DNA from: Candidatus Roslinia caecavium
GTDB taxonomy: Bacteria; Bacillota; Clostridia; Monoglobales; Monoglobaceae
Assembly: GCA_904419955.1 (NCBI GenBank)
Contig: CAJFTO010000005.1
Span: 40,665-104,664 of the forward strand
Direction of reading: 5' to 3'
Length of the DNA stretch: 64,000 nt
Shown: piece by piece, positions 23,691-33,704 of the stretch
How positions within the stretch are numbered: position 1 is the first letter of the stretch
Layout: each line of letters starts with the position of its first letter
Notes under the pieces: model-generated
Database searches by the model: none
The model's input: the letters and a program-made list of their open reading frames with translations, nothing else
What the model was told of the DNA's origin: nothing
Translations under genes and position numbers: made by a program

Positions 23691-26060
23691 ATGGAAAACA
23701 AATCGCTTAAAACGCTTGAATATACAAAGATACTGGCCATGCTGGAGCAGTATGCGAAAAACGAGGCGGCTAAGGAGAGGTCGCGGTCTTTGAAGCCGTC
23801 CAACAGCTACCGGGAAGTGGAGAAAAACCTGCTCGAGACGGACGCGGCGGTAACCATGTCCTTAAAATACGGCGCGCCCGACATACTCCGGGTAGAAGAT
23901 CCGAGCGAGGCTTTCAAACGTCTCGAGATAGGCGGAGCGCTGTCAATGGCGGAGCTTTTGAATATCGCGAGACTGCTCAGAGCCGCGAGGATACTTAAAA
24001 GATACACTAAAGAACAGACCGGGATACTGTCCGAATATTTTGGCGAGCTGATACCGAATAAGGCGTTCGAGGATAAGATAACGACGTCCATAATCTCGGA
24101 GGAGGAGATGGCGGATACCGCAAGTCCGGAGCTTGCGAATATCAGGCGCAGAATAAAAAACGCGGGCGCCAAGGTCAGAGACAGCCTTGATAGTATGATA
24201 AAGTCGCCGCACTACCGTAAATTCCTGCAGGAGCAGATTGTGACGATGAGGAACAACAGATACGTCGTTCCGGTCAAGGCGGAGCACAGGGGAGACGTGC
24301 CCGGACTTGTTCACGACATGTCCTCTTCGGGCGGAACGGTATTTATCGAGCCGTCGAGCGTAGTAAACGCCAACAACGAACTGCACGAGCTGGCCATAAA
24401 GGAGAAGGCCGAGATAGAGAGGATATTATACGAGCTTTCAAACGAAGCGGCCGAGATAGCCGAGGATTTAAAATACAGCTACGAGACGCTTACCGAACTG
24501 GATTTTATATTCGCAAAATCCAAGCTCGCGCTGGATATGAAAGCGGTCTGTCCAAAGCTCAACGCCGAGGGCAGGATAAATATAATAAAAGGCCGGCACC
24601 CGCTTATAGATAAGAATAAGATCGTTCCTATAGACGTAAATCTCGGTATAGACTTCGACAGCTTGATAGTTACCGGACCCAACACCGGAGGTAAGACCGT
24701 GGTGCTTAAGACGATAGGTTTGTTCTGTCTTATGACCCAGTCGGGACTCCATATCCCGGCGGCGGACGAGAGCGAGATGGCGGTGTTCGACGACGTATTC
24801 GCCGATATTGGCGACGAGCAGAGTATAGAACAGAGCCTGTCCACGTTCTCCTCGCATATGAAGAACATAGTCGGCATAATGGATAAGATAGGCCCCAACA
24901 CGCTGGCGCTCTTCGACGAGCTGGGAGCGGGAACCGACCCGGTGGAGGGAGCCGCGCTCGCCAACGCGATAATCGAGGAGATAAGAAAACGCGGCGCCGA
25001 AGTCGTCGCGACGACTCACTACAGCGAGCTTAAGCTGTACGCCATATCGACTCCGGGGGTCGAGAACGCGTCCTGCGAGTTCGACGTAAACACTCTCAGC
25101 CCAACGTATAAGCTGCTGATCGGCGTGCCGGGCAAGAGCAACGCGTTTGCGATATCGAGCAAGCTCGGACTTCCGGCGAGCATAATAGAACGCTCTAAGG
25201 AACTTCTATCGGACGAGAATATCAAGTTCGAGGACGTACTCGGCAGGATAGAGCAGAACCGTCGGACTACCGAGAAAGAACGCGCCGAACAGGAGCGGAT
25301 GCGACAGGAGATAGAGCGGCTCAAAAACGAACTTCAGCGCGAGCGCGACAAGATAACGAAGGAGAAGGACAGGATATTCGACAGGGCGAGGGAGCAGGCC
25401 GAGAAGATAATCACAAGAGCGCAGCAGGATACGGACAGAGCGCTCGATGAGATCAAAGAGGCGAGGAAGGCCAAGGACGAGAAGGAGGCCCTGCGCGCGA
25501 TGGAAGAAGTGCGTAAGGAGCTTAAGTTAAAACAGAAGAAAAACGTCAGACCGGCGAGCAGGAGCGGCAAGCCGCGCAGGTCTAACGTAAACGTAAACAC
25601 TTTAAAGCCGGGCGCAAACGTGTTGATCATGGACCTTAACGATAAGGGAAGCGTGCTGTCGGTCAATAAGTCCAACAATACCGCTCTGATCCAGGTGGGT
25701 ATCATGAAGATAACCTCAAAGCTCGATAACATCCTCGTCTTAGAGGACGACGAAGGGATAAAGCCGAAGAGTTATTCGGCGCCAAAGACGACGGCGGGGC
25801 TGAGTTCGGCCAGAAACGTAAAGAGCGAAGTCGATCTAAGAGGCATGACCCTCGAGGAGGCGGAGCTGGAGACCGATAAGTTCCTCGACGAGTGCGCGAT
25901 GGCGGGACTTAGTACTGTGAGTATAATTCACGGCAAAGGAACCGGAGTACTCAGACAGGGGATACAGGAGATGCTTCGCCATCATCCGCACGTAAGAAAG
26001 TTCAGACCCGGTAAGTTCGGCGAGGGCGATATGGGCGTTACGGTCGTGGAGATTAAGTGA
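23691..26060 (+). CDS. mutS2: MutS2 (ribosome-rescue/anti-recombination ATPase)
   Basis: A 789-residue MutS2, within the usual 780-800 range. It has no mismatch-recognition domain I. The order is a core and clamp (residues 1-300), an ABC ATPase with Walker A GPNTGGKT (329-336), TQSGLHIPA, the signature QSLSTFSSHM, and Walker B ALFDELGAGTDP. A long coiled coil follows (about 515-635, ERAEQERMRQEIERL and repeats of R/E/K), then a KOW-like linker and a C-terminal Smr domain (VDLRGMTLEEAELETDKFLD; IIHGKGTGVLRQGIQEMLR). MutS2 splits collided ribosomes in Bacillus and suppresses recombination in other species. GGGGGT lies before the ATG. It starts a plus-strand repair block. Confidence 0.97.
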   Translation: MENKSLKTLEYTKILAMLEQYAKNEAAKERSRSLKPSNSYREVEKNLLETDAAVTMSLKYGAPDILRVEDPSEAFKRLEIGGALSMAELLNIARLLRAARILKRYTKEQTGILSEYFGELIPNKAFEDKITTSIISEEEMADTASPELANIRRRIKNAGAKVRDSLDSMIKSPHYRKFLQEQIVTMRNNRYVVPVKAEHRGDVPGLVHDMSSSGGTVFIEPSSVVNANNELHELAIKEKAEIERILYELSNEAAEIAEDLKYSYETLTELDFIFAKSKLALDMKAVCPKLNAEGRINIIKGRHPLIDKNKIVPIDVNLGIDFDSLIVTGPNTGGKTVVLKTIGLFCLMTQSGLHIPAADESEMAVFDDVFADIGDEQSIEQSLSTFSSHMKNIVGIMDKIGPNTLALFDELGAGTDPVEGAALANAIIEEIRKRGAEVVATTHYSELKLYAISTPGVENASCEFDVNTLSPTYKLLIGVPGKSNAFAISSKLGLPASIIERSKELLSDENIKFEDVLGRIEQNRRTTEKERAEQERMRQEIERLKNELQRERDKITKEKDRIFDRAREQAEKIITRAQQDTDRALDEIKEARKAKDEKEALRAMEEVRKELKLKQKKNVRPASRSGKPRRSNVNVNTLKPGANVLIMDLNDKGSVLSVNKSNNTALIQVGIMKITSKLDNILVLEDDEGIKPKSYSAPKTTAGLSSARNVKSEVDLRGMTLEEAELETDKFLDECAMAGLSTVSIIHGKGTGVLRQGIQEMLRHHPHVRKFRPGKFGEGDMGVTVVEIK

Positions 26061-26263
26061 TCCGGCCGCGATATATCGGCTTTATAATCGGATATTGATT
26101 AAAAAACGGACATAGTACGGCGCCAACACAAAAAATGAGTATAAATTGTATAAAAGGTGTTGTATTTTGGTTGTTTTAGTGATAAAATATAATGGCGTCT
26201 TTTTAAATGGGCGCAAACATGAGAATTCGACGATAAAACTAATTAGTTCAGGGAGATATAATA

Positions 26264-27970
26264 ATGTTAAATAAGAAGTGGCTGCTTAAAGAATTTGATA
26301 AGAACAGGGTGGTTGAGATGTCCAAGACGTTTCGGATATCGCCCCTGACCGCGATTATTCTTTATAACAGAAATATACGGGACGACGAGACGATAGAGAG
26401 CTTTTTGAGCCGTAACTTAGGGGTCATGCACGATCCGTTTCTGATGAAGGATATGCACAAGGCGGCGGAACGCATTAAGGCGGCCAAAAGGAATAATGAG
26501 AAGATAACCATTTACGGAGACTATGATGTGGACGGCATAACGTCCATCGCTATTCTTTACAAATATTTGGCGGAGAACCATATTGACGTGGACTACTATG
26601 TGCCCGACAGGATGCAGGAGGGCTACGGCGTTAACCGCGACGCTCTCGATAAGATAAAGGCGAAAGGCTCGAATCTGATCATAACCGTGGACACGGGAAT
26701 AACCGCGGTCGAAGAATGTCAGTATGCGAAGACGATCGGTCTGGACGTGATAATAACCGACCATCACGAATGTAAGGAGCGGATACCGGACGCGTACGCG
26801 GCTATAGATCCCAAACGGAAGGACTGTTCGTATCCGTTTAAGAATCTCGCGGGCGTGGGCGTCGTGTTCAAGCTGATCCAGGCGCTGAGCGTCGGCGTAC
26901 CGCTCAACAAACTGATGGACAAATACGCGGATCTGATGTGTCTCGGCACGGTGGCGGACATCTCGCCGCTCATAGACGAGAACAGGGTTATAGTCACGGA
27001 GGGGCTAAAACGCTACAGACATACCAAGAATATAGGTTTAAAGGCGCTGATAGACGTATCGACCAAGGGCAAGGAGATAACCACCTCGACTATCGGATAC
27101 ACGATAGCGCCCCGCATAAACGCGAGCGGTAGGCTGGGCTGCGCGTCTACGAGCGTCGAGTTGTTTTTGACCGACGACGAGGAGAAGGCGAAGGAACTCG
27201 CCGATTCGCTGTGTCACGAGAATCAGCTGCGTCAGCAGACCGAGCAGAAGATGTTCAAAGAAGCGCTCGAGTATTTAGAGGAGCATCCCGAGGTCAAGGA
27301 GGATAAAATAATCATAATCCCCCATGAGAACTGGCATCACGGTATAGTGGGTATAGTTTCGTCAAAGATAACCGAGAAGTTCTATAAGCCTTCGATACTG
27401 TTCGCGATAGACGGCGACGAGGCTAAGGGCAGCGGCAGGAGCGTCACCGGATTCAATCTATTCGGAGCGCTCGAATACAGCAGCGATTTGCTCGAGAAGT
27501 TCGGCGGTCACGAGCTTGCGGCCGGGCTTACTATAAAGACGGACAACATTGAGGCGTTCAGAAAAAAGATAAACGAGTTTGCAAAGGATAACATGGACGA
27601 CGAGATACTCACGCCCACAATATCCTTAGACGCCGCGATCAAGGTCAACTATATCACTCTGGATACTGTGCACGATATAAACAAACTCCAGCCGTTCGGC
27701 GTTAACAACCCGACCCCGACGTTCGCGGTCAGAAATATAAAGATCCACCGTATAAGCGTCATGAGCGAGGGGCGTCATCTGAGAATGACGCTGTTTAAGG
27801 ACGGAAAGTATCTTGATTCGGTCGGATTCGGAATGGGCGAATTTTACAGTTACTTAAACGAAGGCGACTATATAGACGTGGCTTTCGCTCTGGATATAAA
27901 CGACTATAAGGGTTTTCAGAACGTGCAGCTGATACTTAAGGATATAAAAGAGGCCAATACGGCTATATGA
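26264..27970 (+). CDS. recJ: Single-stranded-DNA-specific exonuclease RecJ
   Basis: A 568-residue RecJ, a 5'-3' exonuclease for ssDNA in recombination and repair. DHH phosphoesterase motifs are TIYGDYDVDGITS (Asp86 first metal ligand), LIITVDTGI, VIITDHHECKE (Asp166-His167-His168) and LVCLGTVADISPL-type LMCLGTVADI. The DHHA1 domain carries GRSVTGFNLFGAL and GGHELAAGLTI, and a C-terminal OB-like domain follows. Length matches the short RecJ of Clostridia, without the extra C-terminal domain of Bacillus. GGGAGAT precedes the ATG. The gene has a clear terminator 50 bases downstream. Confidence 0.96.
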   Translation: MLNKKWLLKEFDKNRVVEMSKTFRISPLTAIILYNRNIRDDETIESFLSRNLGVMHDPFLMKDMHKAAERIKAAKRNNEKITIYGDYDVDGITSIAILYKYLAENHIDVDYYVPDRMQEGYGVNRDALDKIKAKGSNLIITVDTGITAVEECQYAKTIGLDVIITDHHECKERIPDAYAAIDPKRKDCSYPFKNLAGVGVVFKLIQALSVGVPLNKLMDKYADLMCLGTVADISPLIDENRVIVTEGLKRYRHTKNIGLKALIDVSTKGKEITTSTIGYTIAPRINASGRLGCASTSVELFLTDDEEKAKELADSLCHENQLRQQTEQKMFKEALEYLEEHPEVKEDKIIIIPHENWHHGIVGIVSSKITEKFYKPSILFAIDGDEAKGSGRSVTGFNLFGALEYSSDLLEKFGGHELAAGLTIKTDNIEAFRKKINEFAKDNMDDEILTPTISLDAAIKVNYITLDTVHDINKLQPFGVNNPTPTFAVRNIKIHRISVMSEGRHLRMTLFKDGKYLDSVGFGMGEFYSYLNEGDYIDVAFALDINDYKGFQNVQLILKDIKEANTAI

Positions 27971-28022
27971 CCATATAAAATTAAATAACAAGCGCATAGT
28001 TAGATGAAAATAAGACGAATAT

Positions 28023-28067
28023 AGGTCTTGCCCCGATAATTAATTAAGGAGCGAGACCTGTTTGTTT
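28023..28067 (+). terminator. Terminator after recJ
   Basis: Stem AGGTCTTGC/GCGAGACCT (one G-T pair) with an 18-base loop, followed by GTTTGTTT. Confidence 0.75.
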
Positions 28068-28136
28068 AAACGGAAGGTTGGAGCTAAGGTAAACCCGAGT
28101 AAAGATTAATTTGCGTTATTGAGGAGGCGTATCGAT

Positions 28137-30335
28137 ATGACGAAAACAGCAGACAGAACCGAGCTTTCATCATTGATCGAGCTGATAAGAAAGTATAATA
28201 AAACCGGGGATTTGTCTATGGTGGAGAAGGCGTATAATTACGCCGTTGAAAAGCACGCCGGACAAAAGAGGAAATCGGGCGAGCCGTTTGTCAATCATCC
28301 GATAAACGTCGCCTGTATAATCGCCGAGATGGAGTTCGACACCGACTCCATATGCGCCGCCCTGCTGCACGACGTGGTGGAGGACACCGACGCTACCCGA
28401 GAGGACATAGTGCGCGAGTTCAGCCCGACTATCGCGGAGCTGGTGGACGGCGTGACCAAACTCAGCAAGATCCCATATACATCTAAGGAGGAGCAGCAGA
28501 TAGAGAGCCTTAGAAAGATGTTCTTCGCTATGGCTAAGGACGTGCGCGTCATAGTAATAAAGCTCGCCGACCGTTTGCATAATATGCGTACTCTAAGATA
28601 TATGAAAGAAGACCGCCAGAGAGCTATATCGAGAGAGACGCTCGAGGTCTACGCCCCGCTTGCGCACCGTCTCGGTATGTCTAAGGTCAAGGGCGAACTC
28701 GAGGATCTGGCGCTCAGATATATAGACCCGATAGGCTACTACGAGATAGTGGACGACATAGCCCAAAAGCGCGAGGAGCGGGAAAAGTATATCCAGGAGA
28801 TAATAGAGATAATCGAAGCTAAACTGGACGAGATAAATATAAAAGCCCATATCGAGGGCAGGGCTAAGCATTTCTACAGCATATACAGAAAGATGTTTAT
28901 GCAGAACAAGACCATAGACGAGATATACGACCTGTTCGCGGTAAGGGTCATAGTAGATACCGTGGCCGACTGCTACGCAGCGCTCGGTATGGTGCACGAG
29001 CTGTTCAAACCTATGCCGGGACGGTTCAAGGATTATATAGCTATGCCTAAGCCGAACATGTATCAATCGCTGCATTCGACGATGATTGGCCCTAACGGAA
29101 CGCCGTTCGAGATACAGATACGCACCTGGGAGATGCACAGGACGGCCGAGAACGGTATAGCGGCGCACTGGAAGTATAAAGAGGGCAAGAGCGGCGTGTC
29201 GGACATGGACGAGAAGCTGTCGTGGATAAAACAGCTTCTTGAGATACAGAAGGATATGACCTCGCCCGAGGACTTTATGCATACGCTTAAGATAGATATG
29301 TTCAGCGACGAGGTGTTCGTATTCACGCCGAGAGGCGACGTTGTGAGTCTGCCGGTCGGTTCCACGCCGATAGATTTTGCGTATTCTATACACTCGGCGG
29401 TCGGTAACAGAATGACCGGGGCGAAAATAAACGGGAAGATAGTTCCGCTCTCGCACGAGCTTGAAAACGGCGATATCGTAGAGGTCATAACCTCTTCGGT
29501 GACGCACGGACCTAAGATAGACTGGCTCAAGATATGTAAGACTTCTCAGGCTAAGAATAAGATAAACCAGTGGTTCAAGAAACTCAACCGAGACGAGAAT
29601 ATACAAAAGGGCAGGGAGACGATCGAGAAAGAGCTGAATAAGATCATGGCTCCGACGTCGTTCTTGGACGATAAGGAGTTCGTCAATCCGCTGCTCAGAA
29701 AATACGGATTCAACGATATAAACGACCTGTACGCGGCGGTCGGCTACGGCAGTACCAACGCTAACAGATTCGTTACCAGATTTAAGACCGAATGTAAGAA
29801 TAGACTGCTCAGAGAGGACGCGATCGATCCGACTGAAGTCGTGCCTATGACCGTCAAGACCACGTCGAGACCAAATACCAGCGGCGTGGAGGTCGAGGGT
29901 ATAGACAACTGCCTGATAAGGTTCTCGCACTGCTGTAATCCGGTACCGGGCGACGAGATAGTGGGCTACGTCACAAGGGGCAGAGGCGTCGCGATCCACA
30001 GAGCCGACTGCATTAATATACTTCAGGCCACGGCGAACGAGGAGGAGAGCAAGCGTCTGATCCCGGTTCACTGGGCGGGCGAGGCGAGTTCTTCGTCGTT
30101 TAAGTCCAGTCTCACGATCACCGCGTCCGACAGAGCTAACCTGCTGATCGACATAATGAGCCAGATGAGCGAGAACAAAATACCGGTGACCAACGTGAAC
30201 GCGAGGACGAGCAAGAGCGACCTGGCGGTGATAGACGTCACGATGGAGATAAGCTCTACCGACCAGCTCGATAAAGTGATAACCAAAATAAAGAATCAGC
30301 CCGGGATAATATCCGTTTCGAGAAAGAGACAGTGA
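28137..30335 (+). CDS. relA: Bifunctional (p)ppGpp synthetase/hydrolase
   Basis: A 732-residue Rel enzyme. The N-terminal HD hydrolase domain has the intact His78-Asp79 of LLHDVVEDTDAT. The synthetase domain has YIAMPKPNMYQSLHSTMIGP and EIQIRTWEMHRTAENGIAAHW. A TGS domain (VFVFTPRGDVVSLPVGSTPIDFAYSIHS, split), a conserved HCCNPVPGDEIVGY zinc-finger-like region, and a C-terminal ACT domain follow. It makes and degrades (p)ppGpp on stalled ribosomes. A TTG at 28119 would extend the frame, but AGGAGG (28122-28127) lies between, so ATG 28137 is right. It is followed by an MBL-fold gene and hemZ, a common Clostridia order. Confidence 0.97.
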   Translation: MTKTADRTELSSLIELIRKYNKTGDLSMVEKAYNYAVEKHAGQKRKSGEPFVNHPINVACIIAEMEFDTDSICAALLHDVVEDTDATREDIVREFSPTIAELVDGVTKLSKIPYTSKEEQQIESLRKMFFAMAKDVRVIVIKLADRLHNMRTLRYMKEDRQRAISRETLEVYAPLAHRLGMSKVKGELEDLALRYIDPIGYYEIVDDIAQKREEREKYIQEIIEIIEAKLDEINIKAHIEGRAKHFYSIYRKMFMQNKTIDEIYDLFAVRVIVDTVADCYAALGMVHELFKPMPGRFKDYIAMPKPNMYQSLHSTMIGPNGTPFEIQIRTWEMHRTAENGIAAHWKYKEGKSGVSDMDEKLSWIKQLLEIQKDMTSPEDFMHTLKIDMFSDEVFVFTPRGDVVSLPVGSTPIDFAYSIHSAVGNRMTGAKINGKIVPLSHELENGDIVEVITSSVTHGPKIDWLKICKTSQAKNKINQWFKKLNRDENIQKGRETIEKELNKIMAPTSFLDDKEFVNPLLRKYGFNDINDLYAAVGYGSTNANRFVTRFKTECKNRLLREDAIDPTEVVPMTVKTTSRPNTSGVEVEGIDNCLIRFSHCCNPVPGDEIVGYVTRGRGVAIHRADCINILQATANEEESKRLIPVHWAGEASSSSFKSSLTITASDRANLLIDIMSQMSENKIPVTNVNARTSKSDLAVIDVTMEISSTDQLDKVITKIKNQPGIISVSRKRQ

Positions 30336-30369
30336 CGAAAAATTAAACTTTTGCGGGGGTAAAAATTTG

Positions 30370-31005
30370 ATGAAAATAAAAACTTTAGTACTCGGCGGAC
30401 TTGAGAACAACTGCTATCTGCTTATATGCGAGAACAGCGCTTTGGCGCCTGCTCCGGCGATATTGATAGACGCCGCGGCGGACGCCGACCGTATAATCGC
30501 GGAGGCGGAGAAACTCGGCGCGAGCCTTAAAAAGATAATCATAACCCACGGTCACTACGACCATATAGGCGCGCTTTCTAAGCTCGTCTCAAAGACGGGC
30601 GCCGAGGTGATAGCGCATAAGAACTGCGCAGGATTCTTAGACGACGGGAATTTGAATCTCGCGTCCGACTTCGGAAGAAAGGCCGGCAAGGTAAAGGTCG
30701 ATACCGAGGTGGACGACGGCGATATAATCCATACGGACGACGGGGATATAAAAGTTCTGTACACGCCGGGACATACCTCGGACAGCATAAGCCTGCTCTA
30801 TAATAATTACGTGTTCGTAGGCGATCTGTTGTTCTACAGGAGCGTGGGCAGGACCGATTTCCCGACCGGAAATATGCAGACCGAGATAAATTCCATCAAG
30901 AAGAAGATCATGACTCTGGACGATAGTACGGTCGTGTATCCGGGTCACGGTCCGGCGACCAACGTGGGAGACGAACGGAAATATAATCCGTATCTGTACG
31001 CGTAA
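30370..31005 (+). CDS. MBL-fold hydrolase (glyoxalase II-like)
   Basis: A 211-residue metallo-beta-lactamase-fold protein with the zinc motif THGHYDH and the later ligands in LYTPGHTSDS, VFVGDLLF and YPGHGPATN. The pattern matches hydroxyacylglutathione-hydrolase-like proteins located downstream of relA in many Clostridia. Length and the lack of a C-terminal helical domain suggest a general thioester hydrolase. The ATG at 30370 is preferred over the adjacent TTG, with GGGGGT about 10 bases ahead. Likely co-transcribed with relA (34-base gap). The natural substrate is unknown. Confidence 0.9.
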   Translation: MKIKTLVLGGLENNCYLLICENSALAPAPAILIDAAADADRIIAEAEKLGASLKKIIITHGHYDHIGALSKLVSKTGAEVIAHKNCAGFLDDGNLNLASDFGRKAGKVKVDTEVDDGDIIHTDDGDIKVLYTPGHTSDSISLLYNNYVFVGDLLFYRSVGRTDFPTGNMQTEINSIKKKIMTLDDSTVVYPGHGPATNVGDERKYNPYLYA

Positions 31006-31138
31006 AAGAGCGCGCTTTTTGAGACCGAAGGAGTTTGAGCCGCATAGCGGGAACGGTATTTTAAGCGATACCGCGGACGAAATCGGCGCGCGGATATATC
31101 GAGAGTGAAGAGTTTTAAGATAAAAGGAAATATTGACT

Positions 31139-32329
31139 ATGATAGATACGACGGAAAATAACGGAGGCGGAAAGCCGTGGGGAATATTGACGGGGATACG
31201 ACCCGCCAAGATAGCGGTCAAGGCGCTGAGGGAGGGGAAGTCCCCGGAGGCGGTCGTCGAATACTTTGTTAAAGAATGCGGAGCGAACCTTTCAAAGGCT
31301 AATCTCGCGCTCGAGGTAGCTCTGACGGAAGCGCCCATAATAGATAAGATGTATCCGGACGGAGTAAGCTTGTATATTGGGATACCATTCTGTCCGAGCA
31401 GATGCCTGTACTGTTCTTTTGTGACTAATGGTACCGAGAGGGCGCGCAGACTCATGCCCGAGTATACAGAGGCGTTGAAAAAAGAGATACGATACGTGTC
31501 CGAAATAGTAAAGCTGAACGGCGACAGGATAGAGACCGTGTACATAGGCGGAGGAACTCCGACGACGCTGACTCCGGAGCTTCTCGAAGATATGCTTAAA
31601 TGTATATACGAGTATAACGACTTATCCTGCGTAAAGGAGTTTACCGTCGAGGCGGGGCGTCCCGACACCATAACCGAGGAGAAACTCAGGATCCTGAAGG
31701 ACTACGGGGTCGGGAGGATAAGCATAAATCCTCAGACGATGAACGACGAGACTTTGAAGGTCATAGGCAGAAAGCACAGCGTCACGGATATAATCGAGGC
31801 GTTCTATCTTGCGAGACGCTGCGGCTTCGACGATATAAATATGGATCTGATCGCGGGTCTGCCGGGAGAGGATTTCGAGATGTTCAGGCATAGTCTCGAG
31901 GAGGTCGAAAAGCTCTCGCCCGAGGACACTACGGTGCATACGCTGAGCATAAAACGCTCATCGATTCTAAACGAGTATCGCGACAGCTACAGAATGACCG
32001 AAGGCGAAGAAGTTTCGAGGATGGTGGATCACGCGAGAGAGTATATGAAATCGCTCGGCAAGATACCGTATTATATGTACCGCCAGAAGAATCAACTCGG
32101 AAATCTCGAGAACGTGGCCTACTGCAAGAAGGGACATGAATCGCTGTATAATATCTATATAATGGAAGAGCTTCAGACAATAATCTCGATGGGCGCCGGC
32201 GGAGTTACAAAGACGGTGGACAGAGAGACCGACAGAATAGAGCGGATATTCAACGTCAAAGAGGCCAAGGACTACATAGAGCGTTTAGACGAGATGCTCG
32301 AGCGTAAGTCGGTTCTTATCCGCAAGTAG
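31139..32329 (+). CDS. hemZ: Coproporphyrinogen dehydrogenase-like radical SAM protein HemZ
   Basis: A 396-residue radical SAM enzyme with the cluster motif CPSRCLYC (Cys85, Cys89, Cys92), followed by YIGGGTPTTL, TVEAGRPDTIT and GLPGEDFEMF. It matches the HemZ branch of the HemN/HemW superfamily, oxygen-independent coproporphyrinogen III oxidases or their relatives. In Clostridia this gene sits after relA and an MBL gene, as here. The N-terminal 60 residues are a HemZ-specific region (GILTGIRPAKIAVKALREG). An alternative TTG two codons earlier is too close to AAAGGAAA. A terminator follows. No other haem genes are in the window, so the substrate remains presumed. Confidence 0.93.
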   Translation: MIDTTENNGGGKPWGILTGIRPAKIAVKALREGKSPEAVVEYFVKECGANLSKANLALEVALTEAPIIDKMYPDGVSLYIGIPFCPSRCLYCSFVTNGTERARRLMPEYTEALKKEIRYVSEIVKLNGDRIETVYIGGGTPTTLTPELLEDMLKCIYEYNDLSCVKEFTVEAGRPDTITEEKLRILKDYGVGRISINPQTMNDETLKVIGRKHSVTDIIEAFYLARRCGFDDINMDLIAGLPGEDFEMFRHSLEEVEKLSPEDTTVHTLSIKRSSILNEYRDSYRMTEGEEVSRMVDHAREYMKSLGKIPYYMYRQKNQLGNLENVAYCKKGHESLYNIYIMEELQTIISMGAGGVTKTVDRETDRIERIFNVKEAKDYIERLDEMLERKSVLIRK

Positions 32330-32373
32330 TTGCGGCGCGGCGGTAGAATTTTGTTCTGTAAATTTATATTTTT

Positions 32374-32408
32374 GAGCGTGTCGTACAGCGACGCGCTCTT
32401 TAATTTTG
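32374..32408 (+). terminator. Terminator after hemZ
   Basis: Stem GAGCGTGTCG/GCGACGCGCTC around a TACA loop, followed by TTTAATTTT. Confidence 0.8.
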
Positions 32409-32528
32409 TAGAAACTGCCGGAATATACAGAAAAAAGAAGGTTTTACACGGTGGAAAATCGGTAGTTTTGTACTAACCTATGATGTGTTTAGCGGAAGAT
32501 GTTTGTTTGCCATGCGTCAATAAACTGC

Positions 32529-32557
32529 TTGACATGTTAAAAGCGCTAAATTATAAT
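32529..32557 (+). promoter_or_regulatory. Consensus promoter of recA
   Basis: TTGACA (32529-32534), 17 bases, TATAAT (32552-32557). Confidence 0.85.
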
Positions 32558-32572
32558 ACTTATATATTGAAC

Positions 32573-32592
32573 GTTTCATATAATAATGAAAC
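32573..32592. promoter_or_regulatory. Inverted repeat downstream of the recA promoter
   Basis: GTTTCAT, 6 bases, ATGAAAC, located 15-35 bases past the -10 element. It is preceded by GAAC, overlapping the left arm. It does not match the canonical GAAC-N4-GTTC LexA box, but its position suits a repressor operator or a 5' hairpin. Confidence 0.45.
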
Positions 32593-32631
32593 AATTTCAG
32601 CTATGGTTTTAAACGGAGGAAATTATAAAAT

Positions 32632-33699
32632 ATGAATGAAGAAAAGAAAAAGGCGCTTGACAGCGTTTTTAGCCAGATAGAAAAGCAATTCGGCGCGGGT
32701 TCGGTCATGCGTCTCGGCGACAAGAGCGACACCGGCGTGGAGGTCATACCTACCGGCGCGCTTTCGCTGGATATCGCGCTCGGCGTCGGCGGACTGCCGA
32801 GAGGCAGGATAATCGAGATCTACGGTCCGGAGTCGTCGGGTAAGACCACGGTCGCGCTGCACGTCGTGGCCGAAGTCCAGAAGATGGGCGGAGAAGCGGC
32901 GTTTATCGACGCGGAGCACGCGCTCGATCCGATATACGCTGAAAAACTCGGCGTTAAGATAGACGATCTTATAGTTTCGCAGCCGGATACCGGCGAGCAG
33001 GCGCTTGAGATAACCGAGCAGCTTATCAGAAGCGGAGCGATAGACGTTATAGTCATCGACTCGGTCGCGGCGCTCGTTCCCAAGGCCGAGATAGAAGGCC
33101 TCATGGGCGATTCGCACGTGGGTCTTCAGGCGCGACTCATGTCTCAGGCGCTCAGAAAGCTGACGAGCGTAATAGCTAAGTCGAAGACTACGGCGATATT
33201 TATAAACCAGCTCAGAGAAAAGGTCGGCGTTATGTTCGGAAACCCCGAGACGACGGCCGGCGGCCGCGCGCTCAAATTCTACGCGTCGGTTCGTCTCGAC
33301 GTCAGAAGAGTAGAATCGTTCAAGAGCGACGGAGAGGTAGCCGGAAACAGGACAAAGGTCAAGGTCGTCAAAAACAAGGTCGCGCCGCCGTTTAAGGAGG
33401 CCGAATTCGATATAGTCTACGGCGAGGGCATCTCGAAAGAGGGGAATATCCTCGACGTCGGAGTCGATCTCGATATCGTCAAGAAGAGCGGTTCCTGGTT
33501 CAGCTACGACGGAAACAGACTCGGTCAGGGCAGAGAAGCCGTCAAAAAGGTATTTAAGGAGAACCCTGAGCTTTGCCTCGAGATAGAGAACAAGATAAGA
33601 GAAAAGGCCGGGCTGCCGACGATTGGCGAAGAGGATTCCATCTCGCTGTCCGATAAGGAGATCGTCGCTATCGAGAAGCCGAAGTCTAAGAAGAAGTAA
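32632..33699 (+). CDS. recA: Recombinase RecA
   Basis: A 355-residue RecA with Walker A GPESSGKT (residues 65-72), Walker [11 protein letters not shown], loop 2 [22 protein letters not shown], and the core MAW-like motif [21 protein letters not shown]. The C-terminus ends in a Lys-rich KPKSKKK rather than the usual acidic tail. It catalyses strand exchange and LexA self-cleavage. ACGGAGGAA precedes the ATG. recX follows after 5 bases, and rimO and pgsA after that, so the promoter likely drives the whole run. Confidence 0.99.
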   Translation: MNEEKKKALDSVFSQIEKQFGAGSVMRLGDKSDTGVEVIPTGALSLDIALGVGGLPRGRIIEIYGPESSGKTTVALHVVAEVQKMGGEAAFIDAEHALDPIYAEKLGVKIDDLIVSQPDTGEQALEITEQLIRSGAIDVIVIDSVAALVPKAEIEGLMGDSHVGLQARLMSQALRKLTSVIAKSKTTAIFINQLREKVGVMFGNPETTAGGRALKFYASVRLDVRRVESFKSDGEVAGNRTKVKVVKNKVAPPFKEAEFDIVYGEGISKEGNILDVGVDLDIVKKSGSWFSYDGNRLGQGREAVKKVFKENPELCLEIENKIREKAGLPTIGEEDSISLSDKEIVAIEKPKSKKK

Positions 33700-33704
33700 T
33701 AGAT

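Noticed and set aside
28593..30410. 605-residue open frame antisense to relA
   Set aside because: It is a shadow of the GC-skewed relA codons: no ribosome binding site, an Arg/Tyr/Val-rich low-complexity product, and relA itself is certain.
32460..32630. LexA box upstream of recA
   Set aside because: The GAAC-N4-GTTC motif is absent; only a different inverted repeat is seen.
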